Source of the DNA: Acheta domesticus
Taxonomy: Eukaryota > Arthropoda > Insecta > Orthoptera > Gryllidae
DNA length: 64,000 bases
Assembly (NCBI GenBank): GCA_031308135.1
Contig: JAHLJT010009355.1
Coordinates: 6,447,217 to 6,511,216, forward strand
Direction of reading: 5' to 3'
This document shows, piece after piece, positions 49,701 to 61,190 of this stretch (the first letter of the stretch is position 1; each line of letters opens with the position of its first letter). The position numbers were made by a program, and so were the translations under genes. The notes under the pieces are model-generated. The model saw only the letters and a program-made list of their open reading frames with translations. It was not told the DNA's origin and searched no databases.

Positions 49701-52700
49701 TCGCCTACAGCTCCACCAAGCTGAGAATGATGTTTACAGGAGCGCGCCACCGTCTGTGTTTACAGCCGAAACGACATAATGGGGCCGTGCCAATCTATTG
49801 CGGGAATTTATTTCGTTGCAAATCTAGTATCTTCCCAATTAATATTTCAATTGTATTTGGACATGTCTGCACCTCATATTGGAATAAATAAAAGTATACT
49901 TATGAAGTATACTTAAATAAGTATTAAAAATTCAATATAAACAGAACATTTTATTACATTCTTGTACTAGGACGGCGAAAAATAAAAAAAAAACTTAAAG
50001 GGACAAAAATAAAACAGTCAGTGCAAATCGTGTTTGATGTCTCTCTGAAGTTATATTTTATCAGCTAATGCACAACCTCTATGAAGGAGGCCATGGCGAT
50101 TCCGTAGAAGCAGTCTCTGAACTCGCTTGGTGACGACGTTTGTTAGCAAAACTGACTGTACAGACCCGTGTTTACATTATTAGTTCCACGACGTATTGCA
50201 ATCGCATCCTTCATTCTCCGCTTGGTCGAGTTATACACAACTCTTTCGCCTACATTATGAAAATGGTGAAATTTCATGTTTTTCAATTTTTATTGCGTCA
50301 TTTGCTCTGTTTTATTCTCTGTTAAATGCTTCAAACCGTTTCTTAGTTTTTGAGCAATTTGTTTTCGGATCGACTGTCAACGGTCAAACCCTTAGTGAGT
50401 GAACTGCAAATGCATTTTTACGAATCGGGAATTTTCAGCACACTCGTGCATGCCAAATCATAAATTATAAACTATAAAAGATAATAATACAATAATTTTT
50501 GCAGCATGTGATCCATGATTTGTTCTAGTGAATGAATTAGAATAGTCAATGTGTCACTAAAAGTTGCAATTATGTAAACTGAAATGTCCAGAATAAATTT
50601 ACAAACAATTACTTTTTCTCAAATAATCAAATCCTCACTCTTTAGTTTTCATTGTACCTTTACCATTCTAGTGAATTCACTAGAATATACAATTGTGATT
50701 AATTTAAAAAGAATGATCAAAATATATCAATTTGTTGTAGAGTTATGATGTCTGAGTTAAAACCCACATTTTGGCCAATTATTTATAAACAAATAGAGAA
50801 TCTATTTTAATTATTTCACCTCTAAAAGCATAAAGAAATTAAATGTACGAGGGAAAACAAAATAAACACAAAATTCTTAATTTTATTTTTCTCGTAGACT
50901 GCTATTTTAACACTGAAATTTGTCATCAGGAAAATGGATCATTCGCAATGTTATTCACATACATTACTATCGTGAGATGCTAATACAAAATCTATAAAGC
51001 TCCAATCATTTCACTTTGCGTTGGTGCTATTAAAGAGAATAAGCCCAAACCCATTGCACTTACAAGGTAAAAAAATAAAATAATGTCGCTTGATGAAAAG
51101 TTTATTATTTTATTTTCAAACTGTCGTTTCTTTACAGTCTATTTACGTCTATTGTCCCTCTCTAACCCTAATTTATTCCAACTTGTTAGTCATTATCAGC
51201 AGGTGACTTAAAATTAATTTTTTATACTAAACGGCATTTTTCTAAAGTGAAAAAATGTAATTTCATTTAATATTATGACAAAACGAAAGTGACCCATTTT
51301 TATATATCATTTTTCTGTATTTTTCGTCGATTTCAACTAATAAGTCGTTTTTTATCATTTTCCCGTAATTTTTAGTGCATTTTTCGTTGATTTCAATGAT
51401 TTTAATATCATTTTATTCGTACTTACTTCAAATAATATTTACTCTATGCGACAAATGTTCTCCACAGAATTCCTGAGTAGCCTATTCGATTTCTTCGCTC
51501 AGAAACTGTAATAGCTGTTGTGATAATGCAATCTAAGGTTCCTGTGTCGCATAGTAAGCCCTATTGTCGGATTCGCCGATTTTGGAATAACTAATGACAG
51601 AGATTTCGTGGTAAAGAACAATTTAAAGCAAAAGTTTGAAAGCTGAGCCCACTTGGAACTAATAGAAGAAGCCTCGATAACGTATCCAACGGCTTGAGTT
51701 GTTCAACCGAACTTGTTTTGATCACATTTTTTACGTCATTTTTTCTTTGCTTTTAGGGCATTTTTAAAACATTTTAAGAGCATTTTATTAATCCGCTTTG
51801 ACAATGTTTTAGGTCATCAAAATTCACCCCTAGTAATTAGTTTATTTTTGTCAGTTGTTTTGCTTTGAAGTTTGCATCAAATTGCTATTGTGAAAGATAA
51901 TGTATATCTTGGGTTCATCGCGTATGTATATTTCCTCCTATTAATCTTAATGTTTCTATGAGATTGGACCCTAAAACTCTGAAGCAGGAGAAAATGGGAA
52001 CTTGGCTGACAGGGGATATGTTCGCCCTAACAAAGATTGTATTATGACAGCTGACAGTTGCCGTCAACAAGGGAGGGAGAAGTTGGGTCAACTTTACCCT
52101 GTCTCTACTGATTTGGAGCCCCGAACATATTTCATTCAGAGCATAAAAAACATACATATTTGTAATTCATACTAATAACTAATGAAAGCTCGAAAGACGC
52201 TTAAAGCATTAACTTCTGAATGAAGTAATTATGTATGTGTATTTTCTCATAACTAATAATAAATCTTTGTACGAAAACTGTTTACCATATTATAAAATAA
52301 AATTCAAAAATTTCTTTAATGAAAAAATTGAAAAATAATAATATTTCTTCAACTGTAGTTACATTATAATTACACTTTAAAACTTAAATTCAAAGTAAAA
52401 GAAATATGTAAAGGGAACTTTTGTTTAAAACAATGAACCCTCGTGGATCTACTGGCCCAGGCGTTTTAATTTTTGGGCACCTCTAGATATAATGCCTGAA
52501 AGGTTGGCAACGCAGCATTTGCCGGACAGACAAGACTCCATCTCTTCGAGTTTTGCTGATGATTACTGATAGTCTATTAAATTCCAAATATGGACAAAAA
52601 TCTCCTACAACTGCAGAAACTGCACGATCATAACTTTCAAGTCTTCTGGCTATTTTTCCACTCTCTTTAGAATAATTGATATATTTAACTTTATTTTGCG

Positions 52701-55700
52701 CAAATTAAAAAGTCATATCCTTAAAGTCATGATCTCATTTCTCCTAGTAACATTAATCTTCATAATAGATATACTGAAGTCGTAGTGTTAATGGAAATAT
52801 ATTTACGCAGACTTACAACTCGAAATCAGAACCCTGGCAAACGCTTCGGCGCTCCCGCCAGCCTCAGACACTGACTGCCTGAAGTCAGGTGTTATTTCTC
52901 ATGTTTTTTTATGAAAATATAATGAACTTGATACAAGTCATTTTCGCGATCGAGGAAATAAGTCAGTTAAAAATGTATCAATTAAAAATGCACATAAGCC
53001 ATTGGAACTCAATACTATACAAATTACGTCGAGTTGATTGAAGCCATTTAGAATAAAACGCGATGAAAGTAGGTCGTAGTTTATTTAAGAAACTAAAGAA
53101 ACGTTATCTTCCCTTTTAAAACTTCTACGTCTTCACAGTAGATGTGTTTGCCTTCTGTCGCGAAGCGCGGAGATAGACTTAGTGCGTATTTCGTGATTTC
53201 CTTCTACCCAAGGAACATGCACACCTCTTGAAAACTTGCAGGGCTTCTGCGCCACTGCAGCCGCTCGATAGTGGCAATTAGTGAGCAAAGTTCCGCGATC
53301 AGCGAGTCGCGACGGGAAACTTTGACATTGACAGACTCTCGTGCGCCTCAATGGGCGACGTGCCACTTCTCGCGCATCGCAAACAACGTCCGCCATGACT
53401 GCCTTGCCAGCACTCTTCGCGGAACCTCCCGAATTTTGCCTACCTGCGAACTACCAATAAAACACGAAGTAACTTCCTTTCATCTTTAGAATACAAATAA
53501 ATATATCTTATAAAAGTGTGCACGTCGTTGTACAAATGTAATAGATCTCAGAAAACTTATTCTACTTATCCCAAAATAATTGCGAATTATAATACTACAA
53601 AATTCATTTTAGTTCAGTAACATAAATTATCGTATAGAAATTGGCAGGCCTGCAAGAGGCAAATAAAATGTTTTCATTAAATAATTATTTCATTCAATCA
53701 TGTCTTTCGTTTCATTTTATTTAAAAGAGATTTTCACTGAAGTAACTCGTATTAAACAATGAATTTTAACAGTATATGCTAAAAGAATCTGCAAATCGAG
53801 AACAAATTAAACTTATTTTCTAATTACTGTATTAAGTAAATGATACCTCTCAGATCTGTTTCATGTAGGCTGCAAATCTAGATGTAAATTATTCAATACA
53901 CAAATTAATAACATCCCGCTCTTACAAAACTGAATTAATGGATTATTGAGAACGTGAATAACGTTAATGAAAATACATGATTTTGTTGATTTTTTGGGTG
54001 CTCCTCATGCATCTCTCTTGCACGCCTGTTAAAACATTGTTGTCTCTCTAATTTGATATTAATGATTATCTTTGAATCTCTAATGAATGGTTAATAAAAC
54101 CAAAGATTGGCGAAATGAATTTTTTATCACTTGCCATTAGTTCGTAAAAAAATATAATTTAATAAGAGATCGACAAGGAAGCACGCTTGAAATGAAACTT
54201 CTTTTCTAAAGCTTATAATAACTTTAATTCTGTAGTACGCAAATCTGATGACCATGATAATGGATGTTTATATAATTCACGAAAACGACATGGTTTATCG
54301 TTGTCTGTATCACAATGGAAACAGTCAATTCTGTCAACATGTACATAAACAATCATCAATTCCAATAAACAACCATTGCATTGCAGCAAATTAACCATTA
54401 CAACCGCAGAGGAAACTCAGTATATTTGAATAAAATTAATAAAATAATCTACTCACTGAAACACTATTTTCTTCTTTAGAGTCAGATAGCCGATTTCTGC
54501 AACTTTTCACACGCGAGGTCTGGATGTTAAATATCATTTTCAAAGGAAATTCGTTACTTTTCTTGAACTTTTAACGCCACAGAACGCTCCGCATCCACAG
54601 CCAAGCCATCACTAGCTCGTTCTGAGAGGAGACGTTCCAAACTTTGCGAGGAGAGGGGCAGGAGGGGGGCCAGACCATTTTTCTTCCCCGCCGCATGAAC
54701 TCTTGGCTTCGGTGCATTGTGTTGTTTGCCTGTAAAACAAATGTTTTGGAAAAAGTAGCAATCATAAATCGTTAAAATATTTGTCAGAAAGAATATTCAC
54801 ATACCTAGTAAATAATGATTTCTGTCAAGTACTTTATATTAAGTCAACAATAATGTTTTATTACTTTGGTGTTAATTTTCATTCACTATTATTCATTTAA
54901 AATGTGAATATTCTTATTCTCAAATTTGTTTGCAAATAAAATTAATATTTCACATTTGATGGTGTACATTTCTTTTTTATTAACGTTCTGTTTTTTCTTG
55001 GCATCTATATCAATTTTTTTTAAAAAATTGAGTATTTCAATGTTGTCAGACTAAATATTTTTAAATGTATGCAGGGTATTTAAAAGCACAAGTTTCTGCC
55101 ATAGCTACGAACATCTTCGAATGTTTCTTGGGCTACAGAACTAAATTTGTTATCAGCACACCAATGGACAATTGACGTACTGCCTCTTTCTTAATAGACC
55201 CCTTTCTTAAAAATTTCCAATCTTTTTGGTTATTTACTTCCAAATTTTTATTTTGATTCAGTAGGGATCATTTAAAAATTGCAAAATGTTGACAGTGGTA
55301 GGATACTTGACGTAGTCCACTCGGTATCCTACCCCCTCAACATGTTTGCGACAAGTTCCAAAAAGTCATTCTTTATTCTCGACCTATTCTTTAAATATTC
55401 AGGTTATTCAATACAAATTCCCACTTCGAATATTCTTTAAACGGTTCATGATGTCGAGATAGAATTTTTCCCAAGTAATATATTAATTATTTATTTTAAT
55501 ATATTAATTATCTATATTAATAAGCAGCCTTAAACATGCAGTCAAAGAGTGGTGTTGTTGCAGGTGCCCTAGATACCACGTGTTGGAATTTTGAATAATG
55601 TTCTTCAATAGTCACCTAAGCCCTGTTGAAGGAACAATAACATTCCGAAACGTTGACAAATTATGTTTTTTTAATTAAATGACAAAGAAGCACTAACTAT

Positions 55701-58700
55701 TTCTAGAGATATTGATTATCTTACGTTTTGTAAAAGGGGGAAACTGTTACTCCTCGAAACGTTGATAAAGAAAAATTAAAAACTCAAATTGTATTCTAAG
55801 ATTTTAGTTCTAAATATTTTAGTAAATTCGTCTGTCAAGAAAACTCTGTGATTACACTATCTTCCAATGTGAAAAATACAGAAATATTTTTTGTACTTCA
55901 CTGTGAAAATCACACAAGGGCGTATTCAGGTCGGTTACAATTTCTTCAGTAACGGAGATATTGATACACATTTTTTAGGTGTTACTACTCAATTTTCTCT
56001 AGTAAGCACTCTGAATTTCCCTTTTACCATTAATAGAAGGAAATACGAGTAACTTTTATTGATATTATTGAACTGTTGATACAAAATCTCTCTACGCCGT
56101 TCACTCTCCTCAAGCGACAAGCTTATCTTTTGCTGGTTACACACTGTCCCGTTTATACTTGTGAGCCGCAGAGTAGTGTTGTTTAGAGGGCACAAAATGC
56201 GCTAGACATCATGTTACTCCCTGGCTTTTGAACCAACCGCGCCGCAAACGTCCAAACGGTAATGACGCCGGATTTTATAACTCATTTGTGTTTATAAATG
56301 TTCAACAAATTCCTACTTATGTGGCATTGTTGAATTTGTTTTCTCAAGATATATCTATTCGTGTGAAGGAGTTTAGTTCTCCGTTTGATAAAACGAATTT
56401 AGTTCAATAAATTTTATCAAAAAACTAATAATTACAACCGATAAGCCCCAATCGTTTGGTGAAAATTCCATCGAAATATCATGAAACATTTAAATAACAT
56501 TAGAGGCCGACAATTTTATTGACCAACTCTGTAGGAAAAGGGAAAATAAACAAATTATCATAGATAATTACACGAGAGCTTTGAAAATTATCGATAAATC
56601 TTCAAAGTCGCGAAGCGACAAAGGGATGTATCTGAGAATTTCCAAAGCATAAATAGAATTTAATAGAACCATTTCGCGAATGATATTAGAATTTAATAAG
56701 CCGGTTCATTAATATTTGTTAAGTTAATCTGGTATATTTACACATTTTCAATCATTTTAATTACTATGTGTATCAACGTCCACTCTCTGCTTACTTACGC
56801 AAGGTCGTCTGCAATGTTACAATAACGGAAGTTAGATTATACCTATTACATAAAACAATTAGGTTTATACTCTGCAAGTAAGGATTAATACAGTACAATA
56901 TGAATAAATAGACAGAACACCTAACTAAAACATGAAATATATACAATTTATTTGATTTCATATCCTTCGAAAGGTTCGCAATGTCCTGATTGATGGGTGT
57001 ACCTTTTCCTAATAAATTGCTTCGGTCCTTACATAAAAATCAAACTGTTTCCAAACATTTTGTCTACTTTTATCGGTGATCTCAGGAGTAGCTTGTCGAA
57101 TAATATTGCCTATTTCTGCCTATGACGCATCATGCTATTTCCTTCAGTTAACAACGGTCTGACTGAGACAATGGAAAAATGCGTTTTATTGCTTGTCTAC
57201 CTAGGAATCGATGCGCCTCTAAGATAAAGGAATTGCAACTTATGACTGGGCACTAAGGAGGAGGTAATTAAAATAAATGAAGAAAACTGATAATTTTTTG
57301 TTAATCATTGCTCTGATTTGTTACACCTTATGCACGTTCTTAAACACTATTGGTCTTAATTGTGTTAGTGGAGTACACATTGCACAAATCCTCTCCACTA
57401 CAAGGCACAGGCTCTACGATCTGCAATTTGAAGCAAGTGGAAAGCCCCCAATTTTTTAATTTTCAAATGTTATTCTTGAAATGGCTACTGCTAATCCAGT
57501 TGCTACTGGGTCCTTTGTGCTACACTGTGACTTGATTTCGCTATCTTTATTTTACTGATTTTTTTATAAAAAATGCTCGTAAGAGATTTATCGGATTCAC
57601 GCTCAGATTATTTTGAAGCCAGAGAAAAATGTTCACTTGCTTTTGTCGCAAATAAAACGAGATAGTCTTGGCTTTCTAAAACGACCGGATATTCATAAAT
57701 ATTACATCACATAAAGTTATGATATGCAATGCAAAATAAAAATGTGCAAACCAAGCAAATAATATTGCCTTTACTTGCAATGATTTCTGCAATTAAATCA
57801 TACAATATGAGGAAACGAATTTGTAGTCTAATAATTTGAACACTTCTGTAGATACATTCACTACATACATTCTGTAGATAAATTACAATAATATAAATTA
57901 GATATATCGTATTTTATTTCATGAACAGGTGGAGTACGACACCACGGAGTCAGTGGTGACAGTGGACTGGGAGAATGGTTTCGTCGAATGTTCCGCCAAG
58001 GATAACGTCAATGTGACTCAGGTAAGTTGCTCAGATCGTAACAGAAAAAATAACTTGAACAGAGTATATATGTAAGTAATATAGTTGAAAATAAAAAGGA
58101 AATGATAAGAATAATTAAGATTAAAACAAAAAATTATCAATTGTTTAGCACTTCGTTTGTGCCTTGAAATAAATTAATTTCTTGAGTATCGGAAAAACCT
58201 CCCTTATCTTTCAATGAAAAACTCAATAGTTATAAAGTAACAACTTCCCAACGGATACCATTTGTAGAACTCACTACCGTTTTGAGAGGGGAGTTTCTGT
58301 GCCAGTTTGAATTTCAAATATCATTCAATTCTTTAAAGGACAAGAGCCACACAATCTCATTTATGTGGGCAGGTCTTATACTATCCATCCATCAATTGAA
58401 TTAACAACATCTAGACTACCACAGAACTCTGTAATCAAAATATTGCTGGCCTACCTCCAGGGTAGAAGAGTCAAGAAGAGTGGAGCTGCACTGTTGACCT
58501 CGAGGACGCGGATCGGCAAGTGCCGAACGAAGACTGAATGTTTTCGCGAGGTCTCACAGGCGCGGCCTGTCAAAGTGTGCCCACAACGAGCAACTTAGGA
58601 AGCCCAACGCCCCTGCAACTTCCCCTGACTCCACTGTCATTTCCCCTCCAAATCCAGAAGGGGGCGAACACGCGCAAGCTGTAGGGGAAAATGTGAGTGC

Positions 58701-61190
58701 AAAGCGCGCTCGAAATGCTATCACAAGAACGGTTGCTTCATCTGAAAATATTTTCCCGGATGTTTTCTATCAAGAAATTTGAATTACAATTATATACCTT
58801 TTTTAGTTCATTTTTATATTCTTTCTTGCATAATCATTTTTTCTGAGGGGCAGGATTATGTTTGAATGACAAATTATTAGCCTATTTTTGTTTTGGGTTA
58901 TGTTTCATAAATCAATAATGTGAAATAAATGTTTGTAACTAGTCTCCACCTACAGTAAAATCCTCCACCATCTCCTGTAGAAAACGTCTTCTTAGTGTTA
59001 GATTTAGTATATCACTCGAATGGGCGGAGAGCTGTTTTAGTAGAGGATAAGTATTCTTCCTAACCAGAACGATATACTTCAAAGCAAGTACTACACTTTT
59101 TGTAAGTGTTTCAAAATCAAGATCGATTCGATTTAAAATGTTCAATTTTACTCTCAGTTGATAATTTCAAGTATGAGTGATGTTTTTCATATAAATGAAT
59201 AATTTTATTTGGTATAATAGAGGAAATGGGGATTAATGTCGCTTAAATCAAGACCAAGGCAAGGGTGAGCACTCTCAACTGACTTCACCAAAAGACTCAT
59301 GGTCAGGTATCGATCCCTCGTTCCCGACGTGTCTTTCCCTCGTCCCCGAGCAGGTTGTGGACCTTAAGTTTTAAAAATGGCGGCAGTTGCTCAGAACGAA
59401 GTAGTTAGTGATCGAGAGCTCTTGTGGTTTCTCTCTAGTGTACTACCCGATTTTTGTTTTCCTCACTCAAATTTAAATTTAGTACTAATATACCTTATCG
59501 TATCGAATTCTCATTACGAAATCAATGAAAGGTACCTTCCTATCAAATTTCTTATTAATAATTTAAAGTTATGACAAATCTTGCACGGTTAATTTATATA
59601 TTATTTTGTAGAGTATTTTATTGTTGGTCAATGTAAGCTTAATGAATGTAAAGTTAAGATATTCTGCCACCAAGTTCTCACACTTAATTGCAGAATTAAT
59701 TATAAATCTATGTATTTATCAATCCAATGAAAGCTCACCGTAAGGATAATTCCTCTCAATGTGTTTTAAAAAAGTTATTTATTGTACAAATTTTATCGTG
59801 TATAATATTTGATTTTACATTGTTTTAATTAAATTTTTAGTAAAATACATATTAAAAATATGGTTGATTACGTCCGGACAAACTACGTCACCGCCAGAAA
59901 ACAATTGTATCACCTGGGCGGGATAGAAGGTTCTGTATAATATTATTTGCCGTTAAAAAGCGTCTTTAATCTTATTAAATAATAAAATAAAGTATAATGT
60001 CATTTGCAATCATCTCTAAAACGGAATGTATGCTGAACAAAAAGGAAGAATGAAAAGATTTTGGTCGGTTCGCGATCAATTAAAGATCTTCAAAGACGTT
60101 TAGTTCCCAAATCCACGTTTAACAAACAGCATCGACATTTTTTGATATTTTATGTGACATTCATTCAAGTCCTTCACACCAAATCAAGTGCTATGAGCTG
60201 CATACATTTCATTAATGCAAGACAATTTCTGAATCACGAATACCAGTTTAGGAGTTTAAAAATGTATATCCACAATAATACACAAATTCTAGTATTACAT
60301 ACATGTTCACGAAGACTTTCGAGGTGGGAGTCAATACGTTTTCTGCTAATGGGTCACACCGCCTCAAATGTATTTCCAGTGCCAAAAGCATTATGCCCTG
60401 AGGAAGACCGGAGTACGTCGGCCGAAACGCAGGCAACTGCGTCTAGGTCGCAGCGTTTCCCAAACGGCCAAGAAATCTACCGACTCGGGCCGCGGAAGTC
60501 TGTACTTTCACTTTCTTCGTAGGCTGCAACATTGGCACAACTCAAAAAATACGAATTTCAACTTACATTTTAAAATATTTTATATTTGTTATTATAAACA
60601 GTCCTCCTATGAAACCTTTTCGTAATGCTTACACCCCTTAATGCACCAGTTACTATACTTCGGTTTTTCTTTCTTGGTGCATGGGGGTATGCCAATAAAA
60701 TGGAATATCTCACGGTATTTTGCGTCGTTCTCCGTTGTGCCGCCAGGAGTCGCATGATCGCCAGCACTGCTCGATACAGTCGCGATCATGCGACTCCTAG
60801 AGGCACAATCAAGAGCGACGCGAAATACCATAAGATATTCCATTTTATTGAAACACCCCCGTGCGCCAAGAAAGAAAAACCGAAGTATAAGAGTGTGATA
60901 CCTGCACATCAACCCCACTTAAAACTTTAAACGCGTTTATCTAAAAACGTCCTTTCTCGAGTGGTGTCCGGTTGCAGGTGTTCAAGGAGCTGCTGACGCA
61001 GGCGAAGGTGAAGTACAACCTGAGCCCCGCGCTGCGCAAGCGCCGGCGCCAGTCGCTGCCTCGCCACTCCATCTCGGAGGGCCCCGGCGGCGCCGGCCCG
61101 CACATCCCGTCGCCCGCGCAGCTGCAGCACCTGCAGCAGATCCGCGAGCGCCACGCGGGCTCCAAGCGCAACTCCTGCATCATCTCCTAG
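40657..61190 (+). CDS. Ras-family small GTPase, Ras-dva/RASD-like; five-exon spliced gene
   Basis: Join 40657-40766, 41575-41724, 49399-49684, 57929-58021 and 60978-61190 gives one open frame of 283 codons including the CIIS end (intron phases 2, 2, 0, 0; all GT-AG). Residues 1-60 are a basic then Ala/Pro-rich extension. The G domain starts at K61: P-loop G66-x4-GKS73, switch I T91, G3 D113-T-S-G116, G4 N172-K-x-D175, G5 C203-S-A-K206. The numbering runs at a constant +56 from H-Ras up to G4, without gaps. A basic tail ends in C280-I-I-S, predicted to be farnesylated and membrane-anchored. The DTSG box, FPAMR-x-LSI after it, RRTVEE-like switch I and SPALRRRR-like tail recall Ras-dva and RASD1/RASD2, from memory of those families. 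Gly12, Gly13, Ala59 and Gln61 equivalents are Ala, Lys, Ser and Ala. The exact orthologue is inferred. Confidence 0.9.
40767..41574 (+). other. Intron 1 of the GTPase gene
   Basis: An 808-bp intron. It holds several short diverged repeats of a GGGTATAGTTAATCGAATGC-like phrase between about 41,160 and 41,520, each including a GAATNNNGAATTNTTGG-type core. No coding capacity is seen beyond the exon edges. The 3' end is GC-rich rather than pyrimidine-rich. Confidence 0.75.
41575..41724 (+). CDS. GTPase coding exon 2 (P-loop)
   Basis: This exon completes codon 37 and carries residues 38-86: an Ala/Pro-rich linker, beta strand 1 (KIVVMG) and the P-loop G66-A-A-K-V-G-K-S73. The donor AA|GTGAGT at 41725 is strong. 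The acceptor is a tandem NAG (CAGCAG at 41569-41574). Use of the upstream AG at 41570-41571 would add one Ser codon and keep the frame. The DNA before it is GC-rich with no clear polypyrimidine tract. Nearly all codons end in G or C. Confidence 0.9.
41899..41979 (+). repeat. Near-perfect 36-bp-stem hairpin in intron 2
   Basis: Arm 41899-41934 pairs with 41944-41979 across a 9-base loop, with 34 of 36 positions complementary. It lies 175 bp inside intron 2 on the transcribed strand. The size and loop fit either a tiny fold-back MITE or a pre-miRNA-like hairpin. The sequence alone does not decide. Confidence 0.75.
42585..42770 (+). repeat. Dispersed repeat, family R, forward copy
   Basis: About 185 bp matching, in opposite orientation, 46899-47107. 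Shared blocks include GTGTCAAG-TCTTC-ACTGGTGGC, GGCACCGTAGC, and GGATGGCGTTGTCTC with GTGGCGGGGTAATGAACTGCGT. No protein product is evident. It may be a SINE or a non-autonomous element. Confidence 0.8.
43033..43094. repeat. AAT/AAC microsatellite
   Basis: A run of AATAAC and AAT units in intron 2, just before the LINE remnant. Confidence 0.85.
43690..45665 (+). pseudogene. Degenerate non-LTR retrotransposon reverse transcriptase (R2/R4-type LINE)
   Basis: Several frames carry consecutive parts of one reverse transcriptase. They are a CLPTMYKTLTSII-like start near 43,770, DYKKAFDSVPHTW at 43970-44008 (domain A region), a diverged GDS-type block near 44,160, and the catalytic YMDD box at 44286-44297 followed by LK. 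Then come SLEKC near 44,375, and the C-terminal KAINAYAV, RGLVD and related blocks at 44556-44969. A last piece at 45,470-45,660 resembles the end of the same protein. Frameshifts and stops throughout make it dead. The family call rests on remembered motifs of site-specific-type LINEs. It lies in intron 2, in the sense orientation. Confidence 0.85.
45666..46898. other. Intron 2 AT-rich stretch
   Basis: AT-rich spacer with no recognisable coding or structured element. Short duplicated phrases (CGAAATCAAACTCTCGTATC and a close copy) occur near 46,320-46,370. Confidence 0.6.
46899..47107 (-). repeat. Dispersed repeat, family R, inverted copy
   Basis: Reverse-complement relative of 42585-42770. 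It contains its own perfect stem at 46919-46947 (twelve-base arms GTGGAGGGGCGA and its complement around CGAAA). The two copies sit 4.1 kb apart in one intron in inverted orientation and enclose the LINE remnant. Confidence 0.8.
47108..48250. other. Intron 2 AT-rich stretch before the minisatellite
   Basis: No gene or repeat family recognised. It is locally GC-richer at 47,140-47,260, then AT-rich. Confidence 0.55.
48296..49320. repeat. 24-bp minisatellite in intron 2
   Basis: The unit is GAATGAGTGAAAGAGTCGG plus ATAAT. There is a first block of about 27 nearly identical units (48305 to about 48,965; a few carry ATAGT), then about ten units with GCAGAAT in place of GGATAAT (to about 49,150). 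Diverged units with GAGTCAAAGCATGATT follow, to about 49,300. The unit is eight codons long, so several frames stay open on both strands. These are artefacts, not genes. The array ends about 80 bp before exon 3. Confidence 0.95.
49399..49684 (+). CDS. GTPase coding exon 3 (switch I to G4 box)
   Basis: This exon encodes the end of codon 87 through E182: switch I Y88-K-R-T91-V-E-E, the G3 box D113-T-S-G116 followed by A117 (the Ras Gln61 position), FPAMRALSI, the ILVYD strand, and N172-K-L-D175. The acceptor is GCCCGCAG at 49391-49398 and the donor is GAG|GTACGA. All but one of its 95 whole codons end in G or C. Upstream sequence is purine-rich and runs back into a 24-bp minisatellite, so there is no normal polypyrimidine tract. 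Exon identity is secure because the conserved motifs join in frame on both sides. Confidence 0.95.
49685..57928 (+). other. Intron 3 of the GTPase gene
   Basis: An 8.2-kb, mostly AT-rich intron. A short palindrome AAGTATACTTATGAAGTATACTT lies near 49,890. A moderately GC-rich stretch at about 53,150-53,450 and another at 54,570-54,700 have no convincing exon. At about 55,640-55,665 and 55,755-55,775 two short CGAAACGTTGA-containing phrases recall the 3' ends of some retroelements. No other gene is recognised in it. Confidence 0.7.
57929..58021 (+). CDS. GTPase coding exon 4 (G5 box)
   Basis: This 93-bp, 31-codon exon has phase 0 at both ends. It encodes residues 183-213, including the D-W-x-N-G-F strand and the G5 motif E202-C-S-A-K206-D-N. 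The acceptor (TTTTATTTCATGAACAG) has a normal T-rich tract and the donor CAG|GTAAGT is consensus. Nine of 31 codons end in A or T, unlike exon 3 where only one does. It sits in an AT-rich setting. Confidence 0.94.
58022..60629 (+). other. Intron 4, 5' part
   Basis: AT-rich apart from 58,430-58,720, where a GC-richer stretch encodes short open segments of unknown origin. A transposon fragment is possible. Near 60,390-60,440 a CCTGAGGAAGACCGG...GGCCGAAACGC phrase resembles retroelement 3' ends. Nothing here can be called a gene. Confidence 0.55.
60630..60915. mobile_element. Long fold-back element (MITE-like) before exon 5
   Basis: Left arm about 60,650-60,760 is an inverted, imperfect copy of about 60,782-60,905, around a loop of about 20 bases. 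Matching blocks include ACTATACTTCGGTTTTTCTTTCTTGG against its complement near 60,870-60,895, ATAAAATGGAATATCT, and the innermost AGGAGTCGCATGATCG. No transposase is present. The transcript of intron 4 would fold into a long hairpin here. Confidence 0.85.
60978..61190 (+). CDS. GTPase coding exon 5 (C-terminal helix and CAAX box)
   Basis: This exon encodes residues 214-283 and the TAG stop (61188-61190). It begins VFKELL, the last helix of the G domain, followed by SPALRKRRRQS (a second RRxS-type site at S239), a Gly/Pro/Gln-rich linker, and K276-R-N-S-C280-I-I-S. The C-x-x-S end predicts farnesylation. The acceptor is GGTTGCAG at 60970-60977. The exon is very GC-rich and follows a long fold-back repeat by about 60 bp. 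Confidence 0.94.
   Translation: MFKELLTQAKVKYNLSPALRKRRRQSLPRHSISEGPGGAGPHIPSPAQLQHLQQIRERHAGSKRNSCIIS

Noticed and set aside
48162..49750. 405- and 518-codon minus-strand frames with SLIHYPTL or RLFHSFII repeats
   Set aside because: The 24-bp unit is eight codons, so stop-free frames arise automatically. One also runs antisense through true exon 3.
49373..49891. Unspliced 172-codon reading of exon 3 with flanks
   Set aside because: Its first residues come from the intron end and the last third is intron 3. The splice sites fit the GTPase fold and conserved boxes on both sides.
58365..58790. Possible extra exon or gene in intron 4
   Set aside because: Open segments are short, in different frames, and skipping them joins exons 4 and 5 perfectly in phase 0.
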